Below are positions 54,374 through 64,000 of a stretch of DNA of 64,000 bases, piece after piece. Below the pieces are notes generated by a model. That model worked only from the letters and a program-made list of their open reading frames with translations. It ran no database searches and had not been told where the DNA came from. Made by a program: the position numbers and the translations under genes. Numbering within the stretch: position 1 is the stretch's first letter; each line of letters starts with the position of its first letter. The DNA is from Anomaloglossus baeobatrachus (lineage: Eukaryota; Chordata; Amphibia; Anura; Aromobatidae), in assembly GCF_048569485.1 (NCBI RefSeq), contig NC_134358.1:237853404-237917403 (forward strand), in the 5' to 3' direction.

Positions 54374-56765
54374 GAAGGGAATTTTGTTACTTACCGTAAA
54401 TTCCTTTTCTTCTAGCTCTTATTGGGAGACCCAGACGATTGGGGTATAGCTACTGCCCTCCGGAGGCCACACAAAGCACTACACCAAAAGTGCAAGGCCC
54501 CTCCCCTTCTGGCTATACCCCCCCGTGGTATCACGGGTACTCCAGTTTTAGTGCCAAAGCAAGAAGGAGGAAGCCAACAACTGGTTTAAACAAATTAACT
54601 CCGAGTAACATCGGAGAACTGAAAAACCGTTCAACATGAACAACATGTGTACCCGCAAACAGCAAAAACAATCCCGAAGGACAACAGGGCGGGTGCTGGG
54701 TCTCCCAATAAGAGCTAGAAGAAAAGGAATTTACGGTAAGTAACAAAATTCCCTTCTTCTTCAGCGCTCTATTGGGAGACCCAGACGATTGGGACGTCCA
54801 AAAGCTGTCCCTGGGTGGGTAAAGAAATACCTCATGTTAGAGCTGCAAAACAGCCTCCCCCTACGGGGATGTCACTGCCGCCTGCAGGACTCTTCTACCT
54901 AAGCTGGCATCCGCCGAAGCATAGGTATGCACCTGATAATGCTTGGTGAAAGTGTGCAGACTCGACCAGGTAGCTGCCTGACACACCTGTTGAGCCGAAG
55001 CCTGGTGCCGTAATGCCCAGGACGCACCCACGGCTCTGGTTGAGTGGGCTTTTAGCCCTGAAGGAACCGGAAGCCCAGCAGAACGGTAGGCCTCTATAAT
55101 TGGTTCTTTGATCCATCGAGCCAAGGTGGCTTTAGAAGCCTGCAACCCCTTGCGCGGACCGGCGACAAGGACAAAAAGTGCATCGGAACGGCGCATGGGC
55201 GCCGTGCGGGAAATGTAGATCCTGAGTGCTCTCACCAGATCTAGAAAACGCAAGTCCTTTTCATACCGGTGAACCGGATGAGGATAAAAGGAAGGCAAGG
55301 ATATATCCTGATTAAGATGAAACGAGGATACGACCTTAGGGAGAAACTCCGGAATGGGGCGCAGCACTACCTTGTCCTGGTGGAACACCAAGAAGGGAGC
55401 CTTGGATGACAGAGCTGCCAGCTCAGACACTCGCCGAAGCGATGTGATCGCAACAAGAAACGCCACTTTCTGTGACAGGCGAGAAAAAGAAACTTCTTTG
55501 AGAGGCTCGAAAGGCGGCTTCTGGAGAGCAACTAGTACTCTGTTCAGATCCCATGGATCCAACGGCCGCTTGTACGGGGGCACAATATGACAGACCCCCT
55601 GCAGGAACGTGCGCACCTTAGGAAGACGTGCTAGACGCTTCTGAAAAAACACGGATAGTGCCGAGACTTGCCCTTTAAGGGAGCTGAGCGACAAGCCCTT
55701 TTCCAACCCTGATTGCAGGAAAGACAGAAAAGTGGGCAATGCAAATGGCCAGGGAGACACTCCCTGAGCAGAGCACCAGGATAAGAATATCTTCCACGTT
55801 CTGTGGTAGATCTTAGCAGAAGTTGACTTCCTAGCTTGTCTCATTGTGGCTACCACTCCCTGGGATAAGCCTGTTGACGATAGGATCCAGGACTCAATGG
55901 CCACACAGTCAGGTTCAGGGCCGCAGAATTCTGATGGAAAAACGGCCCTTGAGACAGCAGGTCTGGACGGTCTGGAAGTGACCACGGTCGGCCGACCGTG
56001 AGATGCCACAGATCCGGATACCACGATCTCCTCGGCCAGTCTGGGGCGACGAGTATGATGCGGCTGCAATCGGATCTGATCTTGCGTAATACTCTGGGCA
56101 AGAGTGCCAGAGGCGGGAATACATATGGGAGGCGGAACTGCGACCAATCTTGCACCAAGGCGTCTGCCGCCAGAGCTCTTTGATCGCGCGACCGCGCCAT
56201 GAATGCCGGGACCTTGTTGTTGTGCCGAGACGCCATTAGGTCGACGTCCGGCACCCCCCAGCGGCGACAGATTTCTTGAAACACGTCCGGGTGAAGGGAC
56301 CATTCCCCTGCGTCCATACCCTGGCGACTGAGGAAGTCTGCTTCCCAGTTTTCTACGCCTGGGATGTGAACCGCGGAGATGGTGGATGCTGTGTCCTCCA
56401 CCCAATTCAGAATGCGCCGGACTTCCTGAAAGGCTTGCCGGCTGCGCGTCCCTCCTTGGTGGTTGATGTATGCCACCGCTGTGGAGTTGTCCGACTGGAT
56501 TCGGATCTGCTTTCCTTCCAGCCACTGTTGAAAGGCTAGTAGGGCAAGATACACTGCCCTGATTTCCAGAACATTGATCTGAAGGGTGGACTCTTGCTGA
56601 CCTCCTTCGCACACAAAGCTAAAACTGGAGTACCCGTGATACCACGGGGGGGTATAGCCAGAAGGGGAGGGGCCTTGCACTTTTGGTGTAGTGCTTTGTG
56701 TGGCCTCCGGAGGGCAGTAGCTATACCCCAATCGTCTGGGTCTCCCAATAGAGCGCTGAAGAAAA
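54374..56765 (-). mobile_element. DIRS-type retrotransposon 2, lacking gag and RT (fossil)
   Basis: The ends GAAGGGAATTTTGTTACTTA and ...GAGCGCTGAAGAA frame inverted repeats sharing TGGCCTCCGGAGG, TTGGTGTAGTGCTTTGTG and CGTCTGGGTCTCCCAATA. The internal complementary region at about 54693-54790 joins the inverse of both ends. On the minus strand it has RNase H (about 56610-56450) and a tyrosine recombinase of the family (to about 54861; GLKAHSTRAVGASW and TFTKHYQ visible). Gag and reverse transcriptase are absent. The remaining gene is interrupted about once or twice. It is a different subfamily from DIRS 1 (inverted repeat text differs), both inserted in the same old repeat. Confidence 0.88.
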
Positions 56766-57252
56766 ATTGCTTTTGTAAAATTTGATGGAAAAATTAAAAA
56801 TTGCTAATTTTGTTCCCTTAGGAGGGTTAAACGATTGTTTTAAAAATTGTGCTGCTGTAAAGTAGACACGTGGTAAACTTTACTTATTAACTGTGTGATA
56901 ACTGGTTTAAAGACATTAAAGCTTTGAAAATTGTGAATATCAAAATTTTCACCAAAATTCCGATATTTTCACAAAAAAAAAGTAAAAAATGTTGAAATAA
57001 ATTAACCACTATCACGAAGTAGGTGTCACAAAAAAAAAAAATCTCAGAATCATTGGGATCCATTGAAGTGTTTCAGAGTTATTACCTCAGTGACAATGGT
57101 CAAAATTGTAAAATCAGGAAGGTGAAAACGAGCTTCGAGAAGAGGTTAATCAATAAAACACAAATTAGCAACTGTGTAATATATATCATGTGTGTCTTTC
57201 TCCTCATGGACTGACCATTCATTCTTATTTCAGGGTTAAAATCTGTAGCGAG

Positions 57253-57944
57253 TAGAGATGGGCAAGAACTAAAACACTGAGGTGCTCGTTACTTGACTCA
57301 AGCAGGTCAGACGCTCTGAAAGCTCAATTTGAGTAACCAGTATAATGGAGGTCAATGATTGGGTAGTTCGGCTCTCCACCCACATACAGCCAGCCATATA
57401 CAGAGCATTTCTGGCGGGAGGGGATTTTTTCTTTTCCTTTTGATACACTACATCTAAAAACGTTGTTTCACCCCAGTGAGAGTCATTCAGAGACTGCGAA
57501 TGGCTCTCCCTGAGGTGCCTATGTAACATAGCCTTGGGCAGTAGTCGTCAGCGAAGGCTCCAGTCCTCAACCTGCCCCAGTACGCTAAAGACACCGGGTG
57601 TTGAGTAGATAGTGGCGTGAGTGTGGAGGCGTTACCTTGAAGCATAGTACTTCTGGACTGCAAGCCGGCTTCTTAAGGTCTGGTGCACTTTCTGCGGTTT
57701 TGTGTGCAGAGTTATTTGAGGCGCAAACAAAGTTTACTTGCGGCAACTTCAAACACACCAATGCACTTCTTTTATGATGTGGTTCACACTCAATGTTACA
57801 TCAGACAGTGAAGGAAGCTTGTACTTTGTGGTCACTGTTTCATGGATGACACATCCGAGCACCTGTGATATTCTGCCAAGTACCAGAGCACCCCGATGCT
57901 CGATCGAGTACCAAAGAGCGGTGAGCACGCTTGCTCAACACTAG
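57253..57944. mobile_element. hAT-like fold-back MITE
   Basis: The ends TAGAGATGGGCAAGAAC and, inverted, GCTTGCTCAACACTA are related to the ends at 6804 and 36182. The flanks GTAGCGAG and GTAGTTAC are similar over 8 bp. The inside has no long frame with a domain. Confidence 0.6.
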
Positions 57945-58367
57945 TAGTTACTGGAGAGGTTTTTCCCATTATGTAGAGAGTCAATGACAGTTGGTGCTAA
58001 TAAATTCCATATTGAACTGTAAGGGTGCGCTCACATGAACGTATGACTCGAACGATTAATCAGATCCCATCACCCGGCACGGCTGGCTTCTCTCCTGTCA
58101 GGAGCGGGTCGGGTCGGCTGCATGTATTTCTATGCAGCTGAAACCCTCCTGGCCAGAGAATGTGCCGGATTGATGCCGATGTGAGACTCACTGAGTCACT
58201 GGCAAGTGTGACTCCGGCCTGTCATTTCAGGAACCCTTGCAGCAGAATTGTCTGTCTACTCCTCCTCCTCATAGAACTTTATGACCACAGGCCAGTCTTA
58301 TCTCAGTAATGGAAGAATCTGTATTCACTGAAGACAGATTTTACAAGTGAATTGAAATTTGAAGATT
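57945..58367. repeat. Fragment related to the hAT-like element interior
   Basis: CGGCTGCATGTATTTCTATG and the adjoining CAGCTG with CCTCCTGGCCAGAGAATG echo TGTATTTCCATGCAGCTG and CTCCTATCCTGAGAG of 36910-36950. Otherwise unrecognised non-coding sequence. Confidence 0.45.
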
Positions 58368-58800
58368 TAAGGGAATCTGTCAGCAGGATTTTGCTATGTG
58401 ACAGCAGCATGAGGAGAAAACAAAGACCTTGATTTCAGCAATGCATCACTCAGTTTATTGGGTGCAACAGTTATGACAGAATTCGTGTTCTCTGTTGCAA
58501 ATTTAGCAGCGCTCAGAATGTTGAGCCCTGTGTAACCCTGTGCACACCCCTTACTAGCTGCTTTCTCTCATTACATAAAATGTATATAGAAAGCTGACAA
58601 TCAATGCTGGGGGTGGATGGATTAGGAAGCACAAGGTAGCTTTTCCTGTAGTGATTATCTCCTGCTGATAAAAAAAATAACAACTTATTGTATTGAAACC
58701 GCAAAACACAGCCTAGTAAGTGACATTATAATCAGGCTCTCTTCCCCTACATCATGGTGCTCTCGGATTACATAGTAAAAACCTGCTGGTAGATTTCTTT
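58368..58800. mobile_element. Palindromic MITE (CAGCAGGATTTTGCTATGTG type)
   Basis: GGGAATCTGTCAGCAGGATT at the left pairs imperfectly with AACCTGCTGGTAGATTTCTT at the right, and GCTATGTGACAGCAGCATGA with TCATGGTGCTCTCGGATTAC-like text. Old, non-coding. Confidence 0.55.
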
Positions 58801-59832
58801 TAAAAGGGAACCGGTCACCAGAGTTTTCCCCTATAAGCTGTGCCACCACCACTGAGCTCTTATATACAGTATTCTGAAATGCTGTATATAAGTGCCAAGG
58901 CAGCGCTGTACAATGTAACAAACACCTTGCCCTGTGCGCACACTATAGTTTTTGCATGTAGTTTTGAGTGCAGTTTGTAGCCCTAAACTCCATGCATTTC
59001 CTTCCCCAGCAAAGTCTATGAAAATTCAGAAAAGCTGTGCACACATTGCTTTTTTTTTCCTGTAGTTTTTGTTGAAGAAAAAATTAGCATGTCACTTTTC
59101 TGCATTTTTCCATTGAGTATAGTGAAAAAAAACACATGGGCTGAAACGCGGCAAAAACGCATGCGTTTTTTCCAGCCAGAGGTGCGTTTTTTGCTAAAGA
59201 AAAGAAAACTATATAGTGTGCGCACATAGCCTTACTCACCTCGGGTGGCGGTTCTGTCCGACGGGTGTCGCTGCTCTCAGGTCCGGCGCCTCCTCTCTGC
59301 TGCAATCTCCGTCCTCCTCCTTCCCAGCTCAGTGTTGATGACGCGTCTACTTCATCCACATAAGTAGACATTGAGGTCCTGCAAAGGCACACTTTGATGT
59401 GCCCTGCTGAGGGCAGATCAAAGTACTGTAACGCACAGGCGCGACAAAAGGTTAAAAGATACCCCTGCGCATGCGCACTACAATATTTTGATCTGCCCTG
59501 AGGAGGAAAGATCAAAGTGCGCTTGTAGAGAACCTCAATGCCGGCTAGTGTGCGTGACTTAGGATGAGTCATGCATACGGGACTCAGAAGGAGGACGAAG
59601 ACTGCCACAGAGAGGAGGCGCCGGACTGGTGAGAGGAGGCGCTGGACCGGAAAGCAGCGACACACATCGGACCGGACTATCTCCTAGGGGAATATTATAA
59701 ATGTGTTTTTTTTCCGCTATACAGAGCAGCCTGGGCTTTTATATACAGTATTCTGGAATGCTGTATATAAAAGTTCACTGGTGGTGGCCGCAGTTTGTCG
59801 TCGCCAAATCTGGTGACAGGTTCACTTTAAAT
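58801..59832. mobile_element. Fold-back element with a nested smaller fold-back
   Basis: The ends AAAGGGAACCGGTCACCAGA and, inverted, TCTGGTGACAGGTTCACTTT. Next pair: TATATACAGTATTCTGAAATG (58862) with its repeat at 59740, in inverse surroundings. Inside, 58932-59232 is a separate fold-back: TGTGCGCACACTATAGTTTT with AAACTATATAGTGTGCGCAC. Its centre also pairs GATCTGCCCTGAGGAGG/GCCCTGCTGAGGGCAGATC. Non-coding. Confidence 0.65.
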
Positions 59833-60354
59833 GAACAGTTCAGGAGGAGAAAAATTGATTTCTTTAATAACATATATATATATATATATTACGAAGTTGA
59901 TTATTTTCACATGTAAAAGTGATGTAAGAAAAAATATAAACGACGGTTACGCTTTAAGGACCCTACAGTAATCTATATCAGTTTCAAAAGCGCTATTTAG
60001 CAATAAAGTCACGTGAGAGCAGCCTGAAAGAAAGCCAACTTTCCTGGCAGGCAAAAGTGAACATAATATATAGAACACAAAAAAAAAAAAAATAAATCTA
60101 TTTTTATAGGATGGGTTTATTGAACTTAGACAACAAAAAATAATATTGGCTAAATATAAAATTAACATGCAACAAAAAAAAAACAAAAACAAAAAAAAAA
60201 CAAGTTGTCAATTTGGGCAAACACCACTGAAAGGTTACAATTTCTGGAGACTTGACATTTCTTCCTTCTGTAAAACATACACCATTGGTGGGTACCAAGA
60301 AAAACATACAGAAATGACTGATTGAATAAAATATTAGGCTTTAACTATCAAAAC
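59833..60354. other. AT-rich spacer without gene
   Basis: Contains a short (AT)n at 59871-59889 and A-rich tracts at 60080-60094 and 60173-60200. The text GTCAATTTGGGCAAAC (60208) recurs at 61261, outside the palindrome, suggesting a short direct duplication. Confidence 0.5.
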
Positions 60355-60356
60355 AT

Positions 60357-61223
60357 TAAAAGGGAACCTGTCACCAGATTTTTACGTATTAAACTAAAAG
60401 AATCCCCTTCTGCAGCTCCTGGGCTGCATTCTATGAAGGTGCACCTTGGCCCTGGCTCCCCTTCCAGACCCCAAAAATAGCTTTATAAAACTTGGCAGTT
60501 AGGTATGCTAATTACCTTTGTTGGCCAGATGGGCGGGCTCATTTTCTGCTCCTTTATCCCCATACTGCCGATGATCTTCATCCTCCTTCCTTAATTGACG
60601 TGATGACGCCCTCAATCATCCTCCTCATCGCGTTTTCAAATCTTGCGCCTGTGAAGTTATGTTGGCTCGCTCTGCCATATCGCGGCCAGAGCAGAAAACA
60701 CAGTTGCCCTAGCTCGCGCCAGTGAGCTAAATGCATAGGTGCGAGATTATGGACGGGTACGAGCATTGCGCTGGTGAGGTCGGCGCTGTGCATGACCTCA
60801 CCAGCGCCATGCTCGTACCCACCCATAATCTCACGCCTGCGCATTTATCTCACCGGCGAGAGCAGCTGTTTTCTGCTCTGGCCATGATATGGCAGAGCGA
60901 ACTGCGCCTGCGCAAGCCGACCTAACTGCACAGGCGCGAGATTTGAAAATGCGACGAGGAGAATGACGGAGGACGTCATCCAGTCAATCAAGGAAGGAGG
61001 ACGGCGATCAGCGGCAGGAGGGGGGTAAAGGAGCAGAAAATGAGTCCGCCCATCTGGCCAACCAAGGTAATTAGCATACCTAAGGGCCAAGATTTCTAAA
61101 GTTATTTTTGGGGTCTGGAAGGGGAGTCAGGGCCAAGGTGCACCTTCATAGAATGCAGCCCAGGAGCTGCAGAGGGAGATTCTTTTAGTTTAATAGGGAA
61201 AAATCTGGTGACAGGTTCCCTTT
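60357..61223. mobile_element. Near-complete 860-bp palindrome (fold-back MITE)
   Basis: AAAGGGAACCTGTCACCAGA at the left and TCTGGTGACAGGTTCCCTTT at the right. The arms pair almost throughout: CTGCAGCTCCTGGGCTGCAT with ATGCAGCCCAGGAGCTGCAG, CCAGATGGGCGG with CCGCCCATCTGG, and the centre GTACGAGCATTGCGCTGGTGAGG with its inverse near 60783. It has few mismatches and no coding sequence. Confidence 0.88.
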
Positions 61224-61483
61224 AACATAATAGAAAATTCACATGCAAGAACAAAAAATTGTCAATTTGGGCAAACCATTAACAATGAACCCTTATAATT
61301 TCTGGAGACAATCATTAACGATGTCAATTGTGGTTTCTTCCCTCTGTAAGCAAACACACAGAGTATACATTTGTCAAACTTGTAGAAATGATCTCGTGAT
61401 TTTAAGGATAATGACCGATCTAAAACATTATATCAAATAGTTTTGCACACTTTTAAATGTTACATTCGCATTTACTTTTAAAG

Positions 61484-63529
61484 AGGACCAACCAGCAGGA
61501 TTTTGCTATATGAGGTAGGGGCAGAGCCATACAAGCAGTAAGATGCTGAATGCAGAAAGATGTGAATATCTTTAATCAAATTTGGAGAAAAGCGCTGTAC
61601 TTTGACTGAGGTGTGCAACACGAGCGGGTCTTTTGTGGGTCGGGTCCTCATGTTTATTCCTTCTACGCCGCCATCTACTGCACCCTTTTCTATATTAGAA
61701 TATCGCACCACCATTTCTGTTGTTGGCGGCACGTGCGCATTGCCACAGTACTCAGGTCTTGATTAAAATGGCGTGGGAAACCGTGCATTCGCATACTACG
61801 ACCAACGGCGCCATTTTATTGAACACACTGCGGTGAAGACTATGAGAAGCATGACCACATGTGCAGATTTCTTTTTTTACACCTACGCATGCGCCGATGC
61901 TTCTCAATCTTCACCACAATGTGTTTAATAAAATGGTGCCAGAAATTGCAATACGCGCTTGCACGGACTCCGGCGCCATATAACCCCTTCACATCCGGGC
62001 GATTTTAGGTTTGGTTGGTTTTTTTTGCTCCCCTTCTTCCGAAAGCCATAACTTTATTTTTCCATCAATCTTTTCATATGAGGGCTTGTTTTTTGTCGAG
62101 TTGTAGTTTTAAATGAAACCATAGGTTTTACCAGAAAGTGTACTGAAAAACAGCAAAAAAAATGTCGTGTGGAAAAGAAAAAAAAAAGTGCAATTGCACG
62201 ATTATTTTTGGGGTATTTTATTCACAGTGTTCACTATATGGTAAAACTGATGTGCACATTGATGCCTCAGGTCGGTACAAGTTAGTTGACACCAAACATG
62301 TATAGGTCTACTTTAATTTAAGGGGTTAAAAACATCAGAAGTTTGTCTAAAAAAGTGGAGCACTTTCTGAGCCATTTTCTGCGACCCGTAGAGTTCCCAC
62401 TTTTTTCGAGATCTATGGCGCAGTGACTGTTTATTTTTTGCGTCTTGAGTGGATATTTTTAAATTGGTGCAATTTTTGCGCAAATGCTCCGTTTTGATCG
62501 CCTGTTACTGCGTTTTGTGCAAAATTTAAGACACCTTAAAAACATAATTTTGGCGATTGGTAAATGGAGTAGCAGCAAAAAATTCCAATCAGATTAATTG
62601 ATTTTCTATTTTCATAAGTCAGGCATTTCTGAACACGGCGATACCAAATACGTGTATTTTTTTAACCCTTTAATTTTCAATGGGGAAAATGGGTTGAGAT
62701 TTTCTTTTATATTTTTTTTTTTTAATTTTTTTTCGTTTTAAACTTTATTTTATTTTACTAGTCCCCTAGGGGGCTAGAAGGATCAGCAATCTGATCGCCG
62801 ATTTATTTCTCCTGATCAGAGCAGCATTGCTCTGATCAGGAGAAATGCTGCATTGTTGTTACAGCTGTTGCTCTACTGGCTGTAGCAGGAACTACATAAT
62901 GATAGCAACAGGAGTCATGACACGACCATGTGCTACTATGACAACCATCGGGTCCCCGTGATCGCATCACGAGGCCTCAGATGGAAGCGGGGAAAGGCAC
63001 ATTTCCCGCTGCGGCAATTTAAAATTGCGCTGTCACATTTTTACAGCGCGATTTAAGGGGTTAACAGGCACGGGTCGATCGCGGAACCACCTATGTCTGC
63101 GAGGCACACGTCTGCTGTTCAAATCGGCAGACATGTGCGGGGATCACCACCGACTCAGCAGCAGCGAGTGATCACCCCTTCATGATGTAGGACGTACCGT
63201 TACGTCCTAGGTTATGAAAGGGTTAATGAAGACCTGAGTAGTGTGGCAATGCGCACACACCACCAACAACAATGGCGGCACCATATACAAATATAGAAAA
63301 GGGGGTAAGACAGAGGTCGCCGGAGGAGGAATAAACGCATGACCCACAAAAAACCCGGCCATGTTGCACACATCAGAGTGCAGTGCTTTACTGCAACTTT
63401 CATTAAAGATATTTAATCAACCAAGCATCACAATTTTCTATAACAGGTATGTCTGCATTCAGCATCTTAGTCTGTATGGCTCTGCCTTTACCTCATATAG
63501 CAAAATGCTGCTGGTTGGTCCTCTTTAAG
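61484..63529. mobile_element. Fold-back MITE interrupted by a TTAA-family insertion
   Basis: AAGAGGACCAACCAGCAGGA (61481) pairs with TGCTGGTTGGTCCTCTTTAA (63508). AGAGCCATACAAGCAGTAAGATGCTG pairs with its inverse at 63455-63485, and GCGCATTGCCACAGTACTCAGG with CCTGAGTAGTGTGGCAATGCGC (63233). The inner left arm holds a second inverted pair around ATTTTATTGAACACACTGCGG. The insertion at 61984 separates the arms. Confidence 0.8.
61984..63222 (+). mobile_element. TTAA-family (piggyBac-like) non-autonomous element
   Basis: It starts CCCCTTCACATCCGGGCG after ATAA (a decayed TTAA) and ends GTTATGAAAGGG before TTAA (63223-63226). The first 250 bp match the minus strand of 1-249. Inside are hairpins (CTGATCAGAGCAGCATTGCTCTGATCAG, broken here as CTGATCAGAGCA / TGCTCTGATCAG, 62814-62841) and CpG-rich right-end text. 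No transposase. Confidence 0.75.
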
Positions 63530-64000
63530 CATTTGTTTAATTTTACCTTTCCATTCATCATTTCACAATGCGAACATCCCCAATATTCAATTCCCATTCC
63601 AAATATATTACAACTACCACAGTTTTGTAGTTTTTTTTTGTTTTCTAAGACATACTAGGACCCATCAAGAGCTATCCTTATCAAAAAGGCCAGTGAAAGT
63701 AGTGATAGGAATGCTGGGCTTACAAAAAATTAATGTTAAAATTATCCTCTCTCTTCATTCAAATCATGCTATTTAAATATTTTTTACCAACTACCAAGAA
63801 AATTTTTGAAGCAAGAATAAAACTATTTTTATTACCTTTAGCAATCAAATTCTTTGGGATCTAGGAATATAAAGAGAGTGTTTGCATTATTTAGAAGTGG
63901 GGAAAAAAAGGTATTGGACAATATAAATAGACCTGAATAAAGCAATGCATAGATTACCTCTCTTAGAAAGTATTCATTCATTTTACTATTCGTTGCTTCA
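63530..64000. other. AT-rich end of the window, nothing recognised
   Basis: No repeat ends, domain-bearing frame or RNA gene seen. Confidence 0.5.

Larger units (their letters stand above)
47380..57235 (-). mobile_element. Old TTAA-family repeat, split by two DIRS insertions
   Basis: The pieces 47380-47907, 53071-54373 and 56765-57235 are non-coding. They match the element at 28898 in inverse orientation: GGGTTAATAAACTTCTTG, TGTGGTTTTGAGCACTTTG and CTTCAAATGTGACGTGTTCCC at 54246-54366 invert 29320-29460, and CAGAATCATTGGGATCC (57045) inverts the block near 28998-29015. The right end is CCCTGAAA after TTAA (57236-57239) on the minus strand. The left end could not be fixed. Confidence 0.65.

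Noticed and set aside
41131-64000. Exons of the gene that follows ELOVL2 in mammals (SYCP2L)
   Set aside because: Looked for conserved exon-like blocks on the minus strand; none recognised, so synteny cannot be claimed.
1-64000. tRNA, rRNA and snRNA genes
   Set aside because: No cloverleaf with A and B boxes, no rRNA core motif and no snRNA signature was recognised by eye; a covariance-model scan would settle it.

Overview
The window looks like nuclear DNA of an anuran amphibian. One host gene is certain: the last five coding exons of a vertebrate very-long-chain fatty-acid elongase, elovl2, on the + strand between 14992 and 28368. Both the protein and the kind of repeats around it (fish/frog-type Tc1 elements, DIRS elements, TTAA-flanked and hAT-like fold-backs) fit a frog with a large repeat-rich genome. 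The species cannot be read from the sequence.

Layout. 1-5560: a Tc1 transposon split by a TTAA-family element, then a GC-rich non-autonomous LTR element (1635-5445) and a tiny palindromic MITE. 5561-14290: a 3.4-kb hAT-like fold-back (6804-10190) holding a Tc1 fragment, a second Tc1 copy with both ends (12205-13836), and plain intergenic or intronic DNA. 14992-28368: elovl2 exons. The 8.1-kb first intron is packed with nested transposons, up to three deep (retroposon in Harbinger-like MITE in Tc1). 28836-33945: a fold-back element interrupted at a TTAA by a 4.7-kb TTAA-family element. 34001-35456: a head-to-head palindrome between 14-bp direct repeats. 36182-38230: a 2-kb hAT-like fold-back with an 8-bp target duplication. 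38411-39674: a DD34D mariner. 43149-46368: two more Tc1-like elements with minus-strand transposases. 47400-57235: an old TTAA-family repeat that received two DIRS-type retrotransposons. 57253-63529: hAT-like and other fold-backs, one again carrying a TTAA-family insert.

Function. The only host product is ELOVL2, an ER multi-pass condensing enzyme that lengthens C20-C22 polyunsaturated fatty acids. The visible part carries the HVYHH catalytic box, the cysteine that separates ELOVL2 from ELOVL5, and a C-terminal KKxx ER-retrieval signal. The exons for about the first 85 residues were not found and probably lie upstream of the window.

Nearly everything else is transposon-derived. Insertion order can be read from target duplications: Tc1 and fold-back elements came first and were hit by TTAA-family, Harbinger-like, mariner, LINE-like and DIRS insertions. 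The most unusual structure is the palindrome at 34001-35456, which has LINE-type target duplications but fold-back symmetry.
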